This document shows positions 22,473 to 34,350 of a stretch of DNA of 64,000 bases, piece by piece. Position numbers and translations under genes: made by a program. Origin of the DNA: Hermodice carunculata (Eukaryota; Annelida; Polychaeta; Eunicida; Amphinomidae); NCBI GenBank assembly GCA_964020975.1, contig OZ026624.1, forward strand, positions 32,407,850-32,471,849. The letters run 5' to 3'. The stretch's first letter is position 1; each line of letters begins with the position of its first letter. The notes beneath the pieces were generated by a model, which made no database searches, was not told the origin of the DNA, and saw only the letters and a list, made by a program, of their open reading frames with translations.

Positions 22473-23290
22473 CTATTGAACGAATGGCCAGGTTTTGGGA
22501 TATTTCACTCTTGACTTTTTTTTGAGCTCTACAGAGAGATCTCGCCTGTAACCCATTATTTCATTTTTCAGCTTTCTTGTAACTGAGGGTATATCAGGTA
22601 ACAGGGAAATTTTGTCGGGGTGATTCCAAAGATGCTTGGCACCTGCCAACCAATCATTTCTTGTGTCGAGGTCAACAAAAGTGATTATGATTCCCGCATC
22701 TTGCTGTCTCTTCAGGCGACGAACCGTTTGAGTTAATTCGGCGTTGTGTACCTTTAAATGATCTCTGGCCAATTCGATGCAACAATTTCTTGTGTCATTT
22801 TGATTTTCATCAGCCGGGCCCTTCAAACATTGTATACTGAGTGACCACTTTCTTTTTTGCACATCATTTTCAAGCATTTTCACCGTCAGAGCTGAGGCGA
22901 GATCATGCATTTTATCTAACAGTTTGGGCAAGAGGTCTTTAATAACTGATTCAATATGGTCACAACAGTGTTGGAGACTACAGTGTCAAATCAAATTAAA
23001 TCAAATCAAATCAAATCAAATCAAAATCAGATTGTTTTCAAATGTTTTAAACTCGGCATTGAGATTGTCTGTCCGGGTCATGAAAGAGTCAACCTTTGTG
23101 GTAAGGTCTGTGATCTCTTCCCTGACTGTTGTGCAGATCTCATCTTTACCACTGTGCAGATCGCATCCTTTACTACTGTGCGGATCTCTTCCCTAACCGC
23201 TGTGCAGATAGATGCTAGGATACTGGCATCAAGTGTCTCTGGCTCTGGATCTGCAGAACCTTTTCTTGATCTTCACTCAAAGGCGACATG
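22473..23290 (-). pseudogene. degenerate LINE ORF1 interrupted by a (TTTGA)n array
   Basis: Residues decoded at 22931-22473 include KRKWSLSIQCLKGPADEN, AELTQTVRRLKRQQDAG, ITFVDLDTRNDWLAGAKHL and KLKNEIMGYRRDLSVELK, the layout of L1-ORF1-like proteins (RRM-like part then C-terminal domain). Upstream, 23290-23040, an internally repeated coiled-coil-like segment (ICTAVREEIRTVVKDAICTV) supplies the N-terminus. Between the two lies the 22988-23028 pentamer array, which splits the frame. Its position directly before the ORF2 remnant on the same strand supports one original element. Confidence 0.65.
22988..23028 (+). repeat. (TCAAA)n pentanucleotide microsatellite
   Basis: About eight TCAAA/TTAAA units inside the minus-strand ORF1 remnant. 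Confidence 0.85.
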
Positions 23291-23340
23291 CTTTATCATT
23301 CACATTCTATTGCCACAAGTAAACATTATGTTGACCTCTC

Positions 23341-24577
23341 CTGGGTACACATCACAGTTTGAGCAGCTGAAATAACCATTGTACTGCATACAAAAGTAAT
23401 TGTTCTCTGTTCCATGCCAATGCAGGTGTGTTGAAAGGATAGCCCTACAAGTCTAAGTTTTGCCTGTAGGGGATTACAATTCCAGAGGAAAATCTCGAAA
23501 AAAGCAAAAGCTCACTTGTTTTTTGAAATGGGAATAAACTAACAGTGTCTTGGAATGTTCACAATTATACTTGCCCAAATTCATCTGGAAAAAAAATGGT
23601 TTTCAAAAAATGATCAGGATCTCGCAAACATGCTATATGGCCTGTATGAACCACCTGACTCCCTAATGATCACAATGGGTTTTTTTTGCAAAGATCAGAA
23701 TAAGCCAGCGACATGATATGAGTACAACCATTTTGTGTTTATGGTCCAGCTCCTTGACAAGTGTCAAAACAGTATGTCTTAACAAAGACAAATACAGTTA
23801 CTTGTACGAACTTATCAAAATATAATCCATAATCAAATGCAAATTTGCATGTATAATCTAATTCAAGTTTGGAGAGGTATCCAAATGTATACCACCAACG
23901 GCCATAATTCTATCAAATGGCCCAATCTGGATTCTCCTTCCTTTTCATATCAAACACGTCGGTGCGTCCTTTGCATGTAAAAAGCAGACAGCTTTCAATT
24001 TTAAGATGCATACAGCCAATGGTCATGTGTTTGCAAGCATTTTTTATCATAGCTCTACATATATGATTATGGATCAATGCATTTCGTTGCTTGAACATTG
24101 AACAAGTCAAATGTCCCTCCAATGTGTTCTATTTCTGGGAAGGGGTCATGATCTCTGTTTTCAACAAATAAAAAGTAACCTAAACATGATTTATGCCAAG
24201 ATGTGTTTATCTAACAAGGAAATGTTTGTTGCCATTTGTTCCATTCAAAACTGAGAGCTGGAACACTGGGGACTAAATTGATATACCATATATTTCTTCA
24301 TGCCCTTTATGGCCAAAATATAAAGGTCTTGGTATTGGACACTCATGTTGGAGTTCTTAAACAAATCACCTGGAGACCAAAATCAATGTTACAAGAATAG
24401 AACAACGACAGTCTGACCTAATGGCTCCAGGGATCTAGATCATATCACCATATTCACATTTTCCTATTTTGTTCAGCATACAATTAAATTCTACAGGTGC
24501 AAACAGTGGAATTTGTGATATTCAATCAACCTTTTTAAATGAAATGCCTGAAAATGAAAGAATGATAGTATAGTTGC
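23341..24577. other. no recognisable feature
   Basis: About 1.2 kb. Small frames only, none with a motif or plausible splice borders. Confidence 0.35.
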
Positions 24578-25267
24578 ATGAATATAGAGTGCATATTAAG
24601 AGCACGGCGATATGATGGCTTCCATTATTGCCAAGATACGTTGGATGAGGTCAGTTGGTCTGATATATGTTCTATGCTTGTCAGAACCTCGCCCGGAATA
24701 CTATACCGTAAAAACGAATGTTGTATGGGCACATGTGAATGTGGTTCACTGACTACCAGTTCTCAGGTAGTGGTTGTTTTATTTTAGTGACAAAAGCAAT
24801 TAACAAGCTGCCAGGCAATTTATATGTATGCCTTTGCAAATTACCAGGACAAGATCAGGTAAAATATGAGATCAGCCAAACATTCTTTGATAATCGCCCT
24901 TGGCAAACTGTGCACCCTGAACGGATTGCTCCCAAATAGCTTGACCGTGATGGAAATAGGAAACCGTGCACACAAATCTTGCCTACGCAATGCTATGAAA
25001 AACATCACATTTGCTATTCTTAATCATTATGAAACATGGCATATAAAGTTTGGTTCGCCTTGTGGATACCTGCACGGGTGTGGTCAGTTTAAGTGTTTGA
25101 GGACATTTAAATGCCCACAAAGCAACAGCATTCCCGTCCAACCAGTCTGTGATAGACAGTGGAATCGCCCTGGGAGTCACGATGAACAAGATTGTGATAA
25201 TTCTAAGTGTCAGCACCTATTTCACCGTGGAGGGAAACACGCGCTTACATTGAATAGAAGTTTGTGA
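24578..25267 (+). pseudogene. LDL-receptor class A module in a run of overlapping frames, possibly a receptor gene fragment
   Basis: The frame 24866-25267 contains CGQFKC, FKCPQSNSIPV, VCD, then GSHDEQDC (about 25079-25195). This is the LDLa spacing C-x4-C-x5-C...C-D...G-S-D-E-x2-C, with the fifth cysteine replaced by arginine and the usual DGSDE read as GSHDE. LDLa modules bind calcium through the acidic DE patch and occur in extracellular receptors. A cysteine-rich frame upstream (24578-24787, CCMGTCECG) and the LRR stretch at 25.8 kb suggest an LDLa+LRR protein such as the GRL101-type receptors of invertebrates. Frames shift from one to the next, so it is either a pseudogene or exons whose borders I cannot place. 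Confidence 0.45.
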
Positions 25268-25801
25268 TGATCAGGTGCGTACATAAAATTTGTGATAACA
25301 AGGTATATTGACAAAGATCTTTGGATGCTGAAACTTCTTGGAAATAGCTATATTGTGAATATAATTGCACTTGCATTGGTCCTGCAGTAGATTGCAAAAG
25401 CGCATATATGACCTAGTTTCCTAAATTATCTGCACCAATAACAATTATTCTATTTCATAATAAAGCTAAAGGATTTAGACACTGTATTTTACAAAACGTA
25501 TTCTAAGCTCTATTGATTATATTTTAGCTTCAATAACGCAGGTAAATTATCTTATGGAGCTTTTATTGTGGCCTAAGGGATAGTGCTGTTGGATCTAAGT
25601 TAAAACATGTCATCCTATTTAACGAACGATATATTTTGGGGTTTTATTACCTTGAAACATTACAAATCAACGGCATCCTTTTTCATCTTATGACCAAAAA
25701 TACATGTTTCGAATTGATTTCACTGCAAGAGCTATTTGTGTGTACATGATCAATAACACATATATCTATATTGGCATATTTCATGGTCTTACAATCCTAC
25801 G

Positions 25802-26041
25802 ATGCATCTACTTATGTGTCAATTACACGCAAAAGCATTTTCTTGTCTTATTCACTCGAAGTCGCACAACCTAAGCAAAAGAATCAAATACGTTGACGCT
25901 GGCACTTTACAGATTCTTCCAACGCTTAATTTCTTATATCTTGGCTCTGCACAGTTACGCGGCCTTACTTCAGCAGACACTAGATGCACGTCATTGTCAG
26001 GCCCCAGACACTGTGGACCTATGTTACCTAGCGACATCTAA
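25802..26041 (+). pseudogene. leucine-rich-repeat segment (partial, probably exon or pseudogene)
   Basis: The segment LSKRIKYVDAGTLQILPTLNFLYLGSAQLRGL (given in parts: LSKRIKYVDAG, LPTLNFLYLGS, AQLRGL) shows the 24-residue LRR rhythm L-x2-L-x-L-x2-N/S-x-L-x-x-L, about 1.5 repeats. LRRs are protein-binding modules of extracellular receptors. It lies 600 bp after the LDLa module on the same strand, an order seen in LDLa-LRR receptors. The asparagine of the consensus LxxN is replaced and a stop follows at 26039. No 7-TM segment follows in the next 2 kb. Confidence 0.45.
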
Positions 26042-26282
26042 CTGACTGACATATGGCCAGTATGTGCAATAGGGATTTGTCTGAATAATGTAACAATATT
26101 AATAGCCGTGTTGATGTGGCAGAAAAGCCAAACTGTATCAAAACTGGTTCCAAGTTTGTTCGAATTTACTTTACTGAATGTTTTAATCAGTAATCCATTG
26201 AGTCATTTGCTGGGATATATATTTTCATGAGTTGATTCATGGAAACTTTCGTTTGCTCTATGGGCTCGAAATATTCTTGTGG

Positions 26283-26442
26283 GGGTTTTTTTTTTTTTTT
26301 TGTTTTTTGTTTTTTTTTTTTTTGTTTTTTTTTTTTTTTTTTTTTTTTTTTGTTTTTTTTTTGTTTGTTTTTTTTTTTTTTTTTTTTTTGTTTTTTTTTG
26401 GTTTTGTTTTTTTGTTTCTGTTTTTGTTTTTTTGTTTACTTT
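26283..26442 (+). repeat. long poly-T tract with single-G interruptions
   Basis: About 160 bases of T runs of 6-20 separated mostly by single G, opening with GGGGG. All Phe-rich and Lys-rich frames here are artefacts. A decayed poly-A tail in the minus orientation is possible, but no retroposed body is recognisable next to it. Confidence 0.85.
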
Positions 26443-28155
26443 GTTTACATATTTCCAGATTTTACTCATTTTTTTCAAACCTCCCAACATCTTAATAGTG
26501 TCTCATTTCCATTCATGACACATGTTTCAGTCCTATCAAATATGTAACCTGTATCATCCTCGGATCGCCATTTCATTTGTATATACCCCGCTGCTATACG
26601 TGGTCGCATTGCCTTTTGTAAGTCTTTTCCATCCATATGCTTGCATTTGTTCTTTTGGTGAAGTGTGTCGACAGTAAATAGGTATTACACTGCTGTCTTT
26701 ATAGGTATAACGTTCTTTTCATGTCGTACTAGTAAAAAAATGCATTTTATTAGCAATCAAGAGAAGTCGCATAGAGTCAAGCCGTAAAGCGCGAAACAAT
26801 TCCTTAATGGTTAATCTTTTTAATGTTGGTTTCATTTGTAAACTGTTTGCCATTTACGTTTCAACTGTTGGTACTTCAGTTTGATCAGAACACACCAGAC
26901 GATTTTGTTGAGTGACGTATGCTATCATAATACTATTTGGGGTGTATGTCAAACCACTTTTTCTTTTATTTCGTTTTTTTTCAAATATACTACTTTATTC
27001 AGTTGTTTAGAAAATTTTGTCTGCAGCTCAGAAAAATATTAGGCAAAACAGAAATATGAGTGTACACAGTAACAACCAGGGACCTCTGTCAGTATTTTTG
27101 GCTAATTAACCTCTCATTTTTTTTTATAAAAATTGGATATTTTTGCACCAAATCGTTTAAAATTTACAGGAAAACAGGGGGTCACGTTCACATCAACGTT
27201 CTTGAAATAGGTGGCCTTTTTTATTCGTGAACAAGCATGAGCACTCTGGAATTGACACTGCGGCGGGGATGGGGGACATTAAATAAATAACAGGGACTGA
27301 TCGATGTGTAGCTAAAAATCAAATTTAATTTTCTTGATAGCTTGCCACTTTGACACAAAAAAATACAGGCTGAAAGGATACCACACATATTGGTTGATTT
27401 TGATTAATTATATGGATAAAACTATCACAAATTTATAAAGGCTAGCCAGGGCGAAGGAAAATGTTTGTGTAATTGCAGTCATTCAGTAATGTAAATGTTA
27501 ACATTATATGGTAAACAAGAAAGGTCCATACACATTTCCTTGTAGGAGATGTATTTAAAGAAATTACTAGTAACTCTAATACGTATTTGGGTCCCATTGA
27601 ATCAATTGTACCATCAAATGTTTTGGTAATCTAATGCAATTATCGCAAAGTGTCACGAAATCTGGCTGAGTCATCGTGGTGGTAGAAACAGGTACATTAT
27701 ATTTTAAACTAGAGGTATTGTCACCGACTGTTAATAGTGGAATACTAAAAATATAGTGCGAGTGCCCAACAACACAGTGGGCATTTTTTTTTTTTTTGGT
27801 GTGACGTACATGTGCTATTGCAACACATTGTGTTGATTGTACTGTTCCTACACGCACTCCAAAGAGCATTCTTTTATGCCAGAGTTTAACATTATTTGCC
27901 AGGCTGCACGGAATGAACACCCATGTGACGTAGACATCAATCAAGAATAATGTGTGCTTCCGGTTATGTGTCGCTCAAGCCTAACATCGTCTTTGCAGAG
28001 GTGGTATGAAGCGGACGTTTGTTGTTGATATATGCACCCTCTAAGACAAAGGGGATTCAATTTAAATGTTGGTAAACATAGATTTATGACACCGTTGAAT
28101 GGTTGTTGTTATATATCCTCCCGAAATAGTGATAAACGGAATGAAAGGAAAATAC
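26443..28155. other. no recognisable feature
   Basis: About 1.7 kb. A T-run at 27787-27798 and generally AT-rich unique sequence. The 122-codon minus frame at 27576-27944 has no recognisable motif. Confidence 0.35.
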
Positions 28156-28160
28156 CATGC

Positions 28161-28215
28161 ATGTCAATAGAAATCATAGAGGACTCAGTATCAATAGAAA
28201 TCATAGAGGACTCAG
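28161..28215 (+). repeat. 27-bp perfect tandem duplication
   Basis: A 27-base unit beginning TCAATAGAAATCATAGAGGA occurs twice back to back. The unit is a multiple of three and keeps the plus frame at 28032-28262 open (SIEIIEDSV twice), but that frame shows no family resemblance. Confidence 0.8.
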
Positions 28216-29995
28216 TAACAGGTGCTGCAGGTCGTACAGTTTGCAAGTCAAGCAGCAGATGAATGCGATAAGCCGACACAGTAAAGAATTTTGTTGGATC
28301 GATATCAATCTTTGCTATAATTTTCGATCATGAAATGATCGTATATTGCTGCACCCCGCAAAATGTTGTCTGATCGCAGCTGTTGGTGACATTTAAGACA
28401 AACTATGAGCGCGCGTAACACATTGTTTTATTGAATAGTATTACGCAGTATTTCTACGGAATTAAAATGAACTACACCGCGTGGCACTCGAGACCTGAAA
28501 AGCACCATCAATGAAGCCGCATGGTGAATAGCTGTCTGAGGTAACGAATTTGCCACTTTATTTGATGCAATTGTAACAAAAAGAACGGGATATGTGCTCT
28601 ACATTCCCCAAGTGCAATGGGCAGATAGATTTTGGCATTTCTGATTGAAAGTAAAAACCCGACGTGGAGGACTATGGATCTGAAACTCGAACATCAGCTC
28701 ACCATGGCATAAAAAAAACTGATGAGATTGGCTATAAATTTTACCCTGCTAACAGCCGTGAAGTTGTCACCAACAAAAATCGACTTAAAACGCGTTGTAG
28801 GGAGCTAAAGCTGCCAGGAGAGGGCAACAATCTGACGAAGGCATATTGTTTCTCTAAGTTCGACGAAGTGCAGCTTACAGATTGCTGGGTTTTATGTTAT
28901 CATGTATGGTGGGGGGGGGGGGGCATTGTTGTTAGACCTATAATGAACGATTCAACACTTCCCATGGATTATTGCCTGGTATCTGATGCTTCAAAGCTCA
29001 CAATCAATGTAAAATTAACCCTTTTTTGAATCTAGCTCTTCACTACAATTGCGATACTTTGGTAAAAGGTTCTTTGTGGCATCCAGATACCAATCATCAA
29101 TGGGATATTGACTCATGATGAATGTAAGTCTGAGCTGATATTAAAGAATCTTTTACATACATGTATATTAAATAAAATACAAACATTGCTAGCACCCTTT
29201 TCCAAACCGTGTGTTGGATACACTTACAAAAATCCCCGACCTGACAACTGATAAATCAATGTGCAAAAGCTTCACAAAGGTGTTTTATACGTACGACCAT
29301 TTTCAGGCTATATTTACACATGAGCAAAAGTTTCAGAGACGCAAGTGTGTTTCACACGTATATGAATACTTCTCACACATGTAAAGGTATTTTGCACTAT
29401 TACACACATATATAATAACGGAATAAATGCTAAAAGGGTTGTAGTACAAGAGCTCACACTATATTTTCAATATATCACAATAAAATGAAACTTAACAACA
29501 GTGGTCATCAATTGTGATAAACCATCATTCTTCCATAACTCTTTAAGTCTGTATGTGCCAATATTAGGCCTTTTACAATTGCAGATTTGTCAGTTACTTT
29601 GATCACAATTTCAGCATCTTTCTCTTCAATGCTAGGTCGTGGCTGATGCCAATATCACTCTTCACATAATCACCCATGTAAATTTAATCCTGCAATTGCA
29701 TGCATTATAATCAAATGTTCACAGTATGACTAATCTTTCTTCGCTCTCACCAGTGGATGCATATCATGTACCCTCTGTTGGGCCCAACCTAACAACTTAC
29801 ACATGCAAGGATCCTTGTACAGTGTCAGTGATCCACTTAAATTTGTTTTCAAGAAAGTGTACATAATTATATATTACTTAATAGTAGTCCATTGTACTGT
29901 CCATGTTCGGACCAGTCACACTGAGACCACACAAACTACTACATGCACCACTTGAAACCAGACTTCCTTATTGTCCTTTAGAGTGTTATCTCTGG
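28216..29995. other. no recognisable feature; G-run at 28911-28923
   Basis: The frame 28664-29029 (121 codons) is unrecognised and crosses a 13-base G-run. No splice-supported exon is evident. Confidence 0.35.
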
Positions 29996-29999
29996 GATG

Positions 30000-30158
30000 T
30001 ATTGCCTCACCTACATCGTGATTTTTACCGACTGCAGCCCTAGAGTGTCATATAAGCCCATGCCCCAAATATCCTATTTTTCTGTGACTAAAGGCAAGGT
30101 CAAGCAAGTCATCATCAACTTGAATGACTGAATAAAGTTAAATGTTGTCTTGTCTTGA
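30000..30158 (+). mobile_element. possible LINE 3' tail with (TTGTC)n end
   Basis: TCATATAAGCCCATGCCC resembles the tail wording at 9300 (TCATATAAGCCCATCAAGGC), here without the pairing partner. About 90 bases later GAATAAAGTTAAATG leads into TTGTCTTGTCTTG. Signal plus short tandem tail suggests a decayed CR1/L2-type 3' end, but no coding remains. Confidence 0.4.
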
Positions 30159-30923
30159 TCATCAGCTTGGTCCATCACTGATAGCTTTCTGACACCGTGA
30201 CTGCCCCCCCCCCCCCCCCGTCCGAGTGTTTTTTCACACCAGATCCATAAGTGCGTAGCATTTGGTTCTAATAATGCAGGAATAATATCTTTTGCTGCAA
30301 TAATTATTTGAACTGAACGCTTAAGCTATTTCTGTCTTTCTTACCGGATGTATATATACATGTACCAGGTTAGAAAAATAACATACAGAATACAATTGTC
30401 TGCCAATTTTGATGAGAGTGCTGATTAGAATGGTAAATCTCTGCTTAACTGCCTTAACCAGTGTTTATTGTGTTACGCCCTGTCGATTTTGACAGCCTCA
30501 CACAAATCAAATAATGGATTAAGATAAATATTGTGCTACAGGCGTCCATCCTGATGTATACCAGCAGCAATGTTTTCGCATGCAACTCTTTCTGTGGTGT
30601 TTCCCCCAAATCCCCGTTATCTTATATAGTGCCCCACACAACCTGAATATTTTTGTTGTCAAATCGACACCACTTCGCTGAACATATATGTAAACTAAAT
30701 TCTGTAATGTAATAAGTAATATAAATGTCGCATCATGATATAATATGTCAATGCCAAAATAAACATCTCGGGAATATTTTTTTCTAAATTGATCTGTTCA
30801 TCACATTTACTAGAACTTGTTTACTTATTTTAGCCCAACACTAATCTTCATCATGGACCGACTAAAATGTATAACATTAAACGCAACTGAGCTTGTACAT
30901 TAACTGCTGCACTGTTTACTTTT
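30159..30923. other. no recognisable gene; C-run at 30203-30219
   Basis: A 17-base C-run, then AT-rich unique-looking sequence up to the left end of the Helitron-like element. Confidence 0.4.
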
Positions 30924-31199
30924 TATGTCTGTGTGCTAACACAGACATATTGTTTTTCTTGGAATTCTTTCTTTCTTCACACCCAAATTTGTCCGACATT
31001 TCATATGAAAAGTATAATACGTAGAAACTCCAAACTTGGCACAATTATACTTCCATATATGAAATATTTAATGAGAGGTCATGCTTTTTCAAAATTATGC
31101 AAATGAGGGCTAATTAAATTTTAAAATCTTCAATATCTTATATACTATAGTAGATGTGGTTCTGAGTGTATAGGAGTTCGATTATAGCAAGGCAAACGT

Positions 31200-31330
31200 C
31201 ATCTCAAATGTCAAGGTCATTTGAAGGTCAAAGGTAATGTAAATTTGAAAGGTCACTTTTAGGTCAAAATGTCACTTTGGTCACATCAAGGTCTAATGTC
31301 ATTTCAAGGTCAAAGGCCACTTTTGATGGT
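31200..31330 (+). promoter_or_regulatory. dense AGGTCA half-sites, several as DR1
   Basis: Between 31200 and 31320, and again at 31441-31455 and 31718-31735, AGGTCA or one-mismatch forms recur, several spaced by a single A (AGGTCAAAGGTAA, AGGTCAAAGGCCA, AAGTCAAAGGTCA). Direct repeats of AGGTCA with one-base spacing are the DR1 binding form of HNF4, RXR and COUP-type nuclear receptors. Binding here is inference; the same words are simply part of the repeat family. Confidence 0.35.
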
Positions 31331-31343
31331 GGCTTTCTTCTAG

Positions 31344-31765
31344 CCATCACTTGATCAATTTTTATCGACTTTTGATCATGTTGGGCTCAAATTGTAGCTA
31401 TTGTAACACTGCATATTTTGAAAATTACATGTGCCCTCTAAAGTCAAAGGTCAATGTTATTGTACCTTTGAAAGCTTCATCGAGCCATAACTGGGCTAAT
31501 TTTCATAAGATTCTAATCATGCCGGTCTCAAATGGTAGGCATGGCAACACTGCATATTTTGTAATTGATATGTAACGTCTAGAGGTCAACTGTCAAGGTC
31601 ATTTAGCCTTTTGAAAGTTTCATCTTGCCATAACGTGGTCAATTTTCATCTGATTTGATTCATGTTGGGCTTAAATTGTAACATCGTACATTTTTGTAAT
31701 TTGCCTGTGACCTGTGAAGATCAAAGGTCAAGGTCATTTGGACTTTGAAATTTCCATCCAACCAT
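31344..31765 (+). repeat. three ~140-bp tandem units inside the Helitron-like element
   Basis: Each unit runs CCATAAC...GGTCAATTTTCAT, a TGTTGGGCTCAAATTGTA-like stretch, CATATTTTGTAATT, then AAAGGTCAAGGTCATTT and TTTGAAAGTTTCAT. Anchors CCAT(A/C)A lie at 31344, 31485, 31628 and 31762. Internal minisatellites are common in non-autonomous Helitrons. Confidence 0.75.
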
Positions 31766-31873
31766 AAGCTTAATGGAATGTGAAGTACGAAAGGACAAGA
31801 GTTGTAGCATTTAATATTTACAACTTTTGACGGACACGTACGGATTTGCTTTGAAGCAAATCTGCTTTGCTAG

Positions 31874-32985
31874 TTTTACCTGTTCCTCCTGCTTACAGTG
31901 TGACCAAAGGAATTTATTTTGTCTGCAAACCATCATGATGTTTGTAGCATTTGAGATTTTATCTGCTGTGAATCATCAATACTTCACTTCACAGATTTGT
32001 GATTAGTTTTCGTAGGGCAGGTCAAATGGTGATGGGTTTTTCTTTCTGTTTAGGGCAAGTACAGCAAGATTTTCTTTGACTGGTACGTCAACAGTATTAC
32101 GCAATTGCATAGGCGTTGGTGCCACAAGTGTACATGGTGTTTCCCGTCTACTAGCCTGTCACAATGGGGTCGTGGATTAGAGACACAGACTGGCTGAGAT
32201 AGTGTTGTGTTGTTTGAGTGGCCTGCTCCTTCCATAAACAGTGTTTTGGGCTCTGTCAGGATTCCATGAAATTCATGTGCATGTATTATGATTATGTATG
32301 AAAGAGCAGGAAAAGGTGCAAAAATATGAGACGCTCTGAAACCGGGTTGTAACGCGGTATAAATAGCATTTTCAAATATCAGTTTCACAAATATTTGTAA
32401 ACACATATCCACTGCTTGTATAGAAAAACAGCACAAAACCTAACAGCCGTGCAGAACTTCACGAAAAGAGCACAGAGCAGCATCAAGGCAGCACCTGGAC
32501 CTACAGGAACCTGTATAAATGTATTTACATTTTACAATCAAGGTGTCCATCATTATATGAAACCATGCACATATTGCGACAAATAGGAATGTTGTGGATT
32601 GAGGTTAATGGAACATCTATAGTAATTACCAATGAATAGTGAAAAGCATTTTTGGTGCAAACCCTGCAGAAAAAAGCAACACAAACAAGCTGCAGCACAT
32701 CACACAGTAAAGCGTCACAATTACTCTTGCCTGTCAGGTTGGCACTCAGACATAAGAACTGGCAAGTCATTCTTTAGTAAAACTGTCACACCAAACATGA
32801 TAATTCAGGAGAGCCTTCCTTTAAATGTGTCCGAATTCAATAGACCTATCATGTCAATACTTTGACCATAGCCTGGGCGGCCGCTACATAACATTAGTCT
32901 GAAATGCAGACTTCTGAAAAGGTCCCAATAGCACTTGTGACCTCCATTGACTTTTAAGCCCTCCTGATGTTCATGTTGCCCCTAT
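31874..32985. other. no recognisable feature
   Basis: About 1.1 kb; small frames without motifs. Confidence 0.35.
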
Positions 32986-32989
32986 TTTG

Positions 32990-33550
32990 CATCTCCAATT
33001 TAACTGTCTGGTCCGCCTTTTTGCGGATTAAGATACCTAGCATCTCAGGTGTCTATTAGTCAGGTACACGTAGGCTCCCGAATATAGATCTTTGTTTGAC
33101 CATTTCACATGGAACATACCCATAAAGTTTCAGCTGAATATGAGTGACGGTTCTGGAGAAGTCGAAAAGAGTGAAAACACTCAAAAAATCATAAAAAATA
33201 GAAAAAATGTGGCACTAACTGGTGAACAATTAAAAGCTAGGAGTCCTTAGGAGTGTTACTGTGTGATATCAAGGCAACTGGAGGAGCAGTTTTGGAGAAG
33301 AATTATTTCAAGATTTACCCCCCCCCCCCAAAAAAAAAACAAACAAAAAATAAAAAAAATCACCGGAGCGTGACCATTTGAACAAACTGGGTAGAGACCC
33401 ATCCAAGGTACATAGCCACCAAGTTTGAAGTGAATGTAGCTGACTGTTTTGGCGTCAAAATGTGAATTGTGAACCGACAGAGAGAAGCCATGGATGACTC
33501 GGCCTTCGAATATCTCAACCTGACTGGTAAGTCAGCTGAGCCAAAAAGCT
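32990..33550. repeat. possible dispersed non-coding repeat
   Basis: Phrases such as TTTGAACAAACTGGGTAGAG, ACCCATCCAAGGTACATAGC and GTTCTGGAGAAGTCGAAAAG recall a non-coding repeat I remember as frequent in mollusc and other invertebrate genomes. This is recollection and not a database result. I cannot place its ends. A C9A10 run lies at 33319-33338. Confidence 0.3.
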
Positions 33551-33734
33551 ATTTTGAGTCTAAAAGGCATGTTACAGATGGTAACTTTATTCAGAAACTT
33601 CAAAACAAGACTGTAATGTTATGAGATATTAGCACTTCTATTCTGCGGAGACCTGGCCAGGCAAACTGCGTTTGGTGAGGCCTACAACAAATGTCGTGTT
33701 TCCTGTTGCAGCGAAGCACAAAGGTAGAGTAAGT

Positions 33735-33762
33735 AAGTAGGTAAGTAGGTAGGTAGGGATTT
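33735..33762 (+). repeat. (GTAG/GTAA)n short microsatellite
   Basis: Seven or so four-base units, followed by a T-run at 33760-33774. Confidence 0.75.
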
Positions 33763-33774
33763 TTTTTTTTTTTT

Positions 33775-34350
33775 TAATTTTTGTAAACTGTGAATCCCTG
33801 AATCACAATGTTATTTGATGTACTTAAGTTGAGTTACCTGATGTCAATATTCTATTGAATTCCAAAAATTATCTAATGCTTTTGGACAAATTCTTGAAGA
33901 TTATAAACAAAAATTATTCTTGACAAACATTACACGGCACTGCATCCTTTTGATGATGCAAACAAAGTTTTCACGGAGGCAATTAGCTTTCAATATATTC
34001 GAATATATTGTAATTTGTATATTATATTGGTTGATTGATTTAAAAGTATATGTATCAGTGTCAGCCACCCTTGCATTTTAATTAAATAAAACCAAACTTT
34101 TACACTTCAAATATATTACAGAATCGCTTCAAATTATCTTTGTCTCGCTTCCTTTCCTGGTTGGTTGACGTGTGGTGGGTAAAAGACAGTAAAAGATGAA
34201 AAATAATACATGTTGGAACTTGTGCATGTCAACAGTACAATATGGCAATCTGCCAGAGTAGTAAATGGAGAAATATGTTAATTTTATTTACAAACTCATT
34301 ATAATATCTAAAGCCAGCAGTGTTATAATTCAGCGGTAAATTTCACAATC
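33775..34350. other. no recognisable feature
   Basis: AT-rich sequence without a supportable feature. Confidence 0.35.

Larger units (their letters stand above)
19614..23340 (-). mobile_element. degenerate LINE, Jockey/CR1-group, with (ATTCTG)n tail
   Basis: Read on the minus strand: an ORF1 remnant (23290 down to 22473), the C-terminal endonuclease (about 22374-21991), reverse transcriptase (about 21600-20650), the RT C-terminus (about 20480-20052), a 3' UTR, an AATAAA signal (19642-19647) and a three- to four-fold ATTCTG tail ending near 19614. Such hexamer tails are typical of CR1/L2-like elements. The endonuclease N-terminus and parts of the RT are lost and several frame breaks are present. 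The 5' end is not defined. Confidence 0.7.
30924..31873 (+). mobile_element. Helitron-like non-autonomous element (~950 bp)
   Basis: The left end is a perfect 10-bp hairpin at 30924-30949 (TATGTCTGTG, loop TGCTAA, CACAGACATA), so TCTGTG follows closely on the target border. The right end has a perfect 9-bp hairpin at 31843-31862 (GATTTGCTT, loop TG, AAGCAAATC) followed 8 bases later by CTAG and then T, fitting the Helitron rule of a 3' hairpin plus CTRR before T. There is no terminal inverted repeat and no target duplication. The interior holds AGGTCA-rich sequence and three ~140-bp tandem units. No Rep/helicase coding is present, so movement would need an autonomous partner. Confidence 0.6.

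Noticed and set aside
26203-26547. Lys-rich and Phe-rich frames
   Set aside because: They follow the 160-base T/G tract and are not coding.
28032-29029. Two plus-strand frames around 28.0-29.0 kb as a gene
   Set aside because: No splice sites, no motif, and one of them runs through a G-homopolymer.
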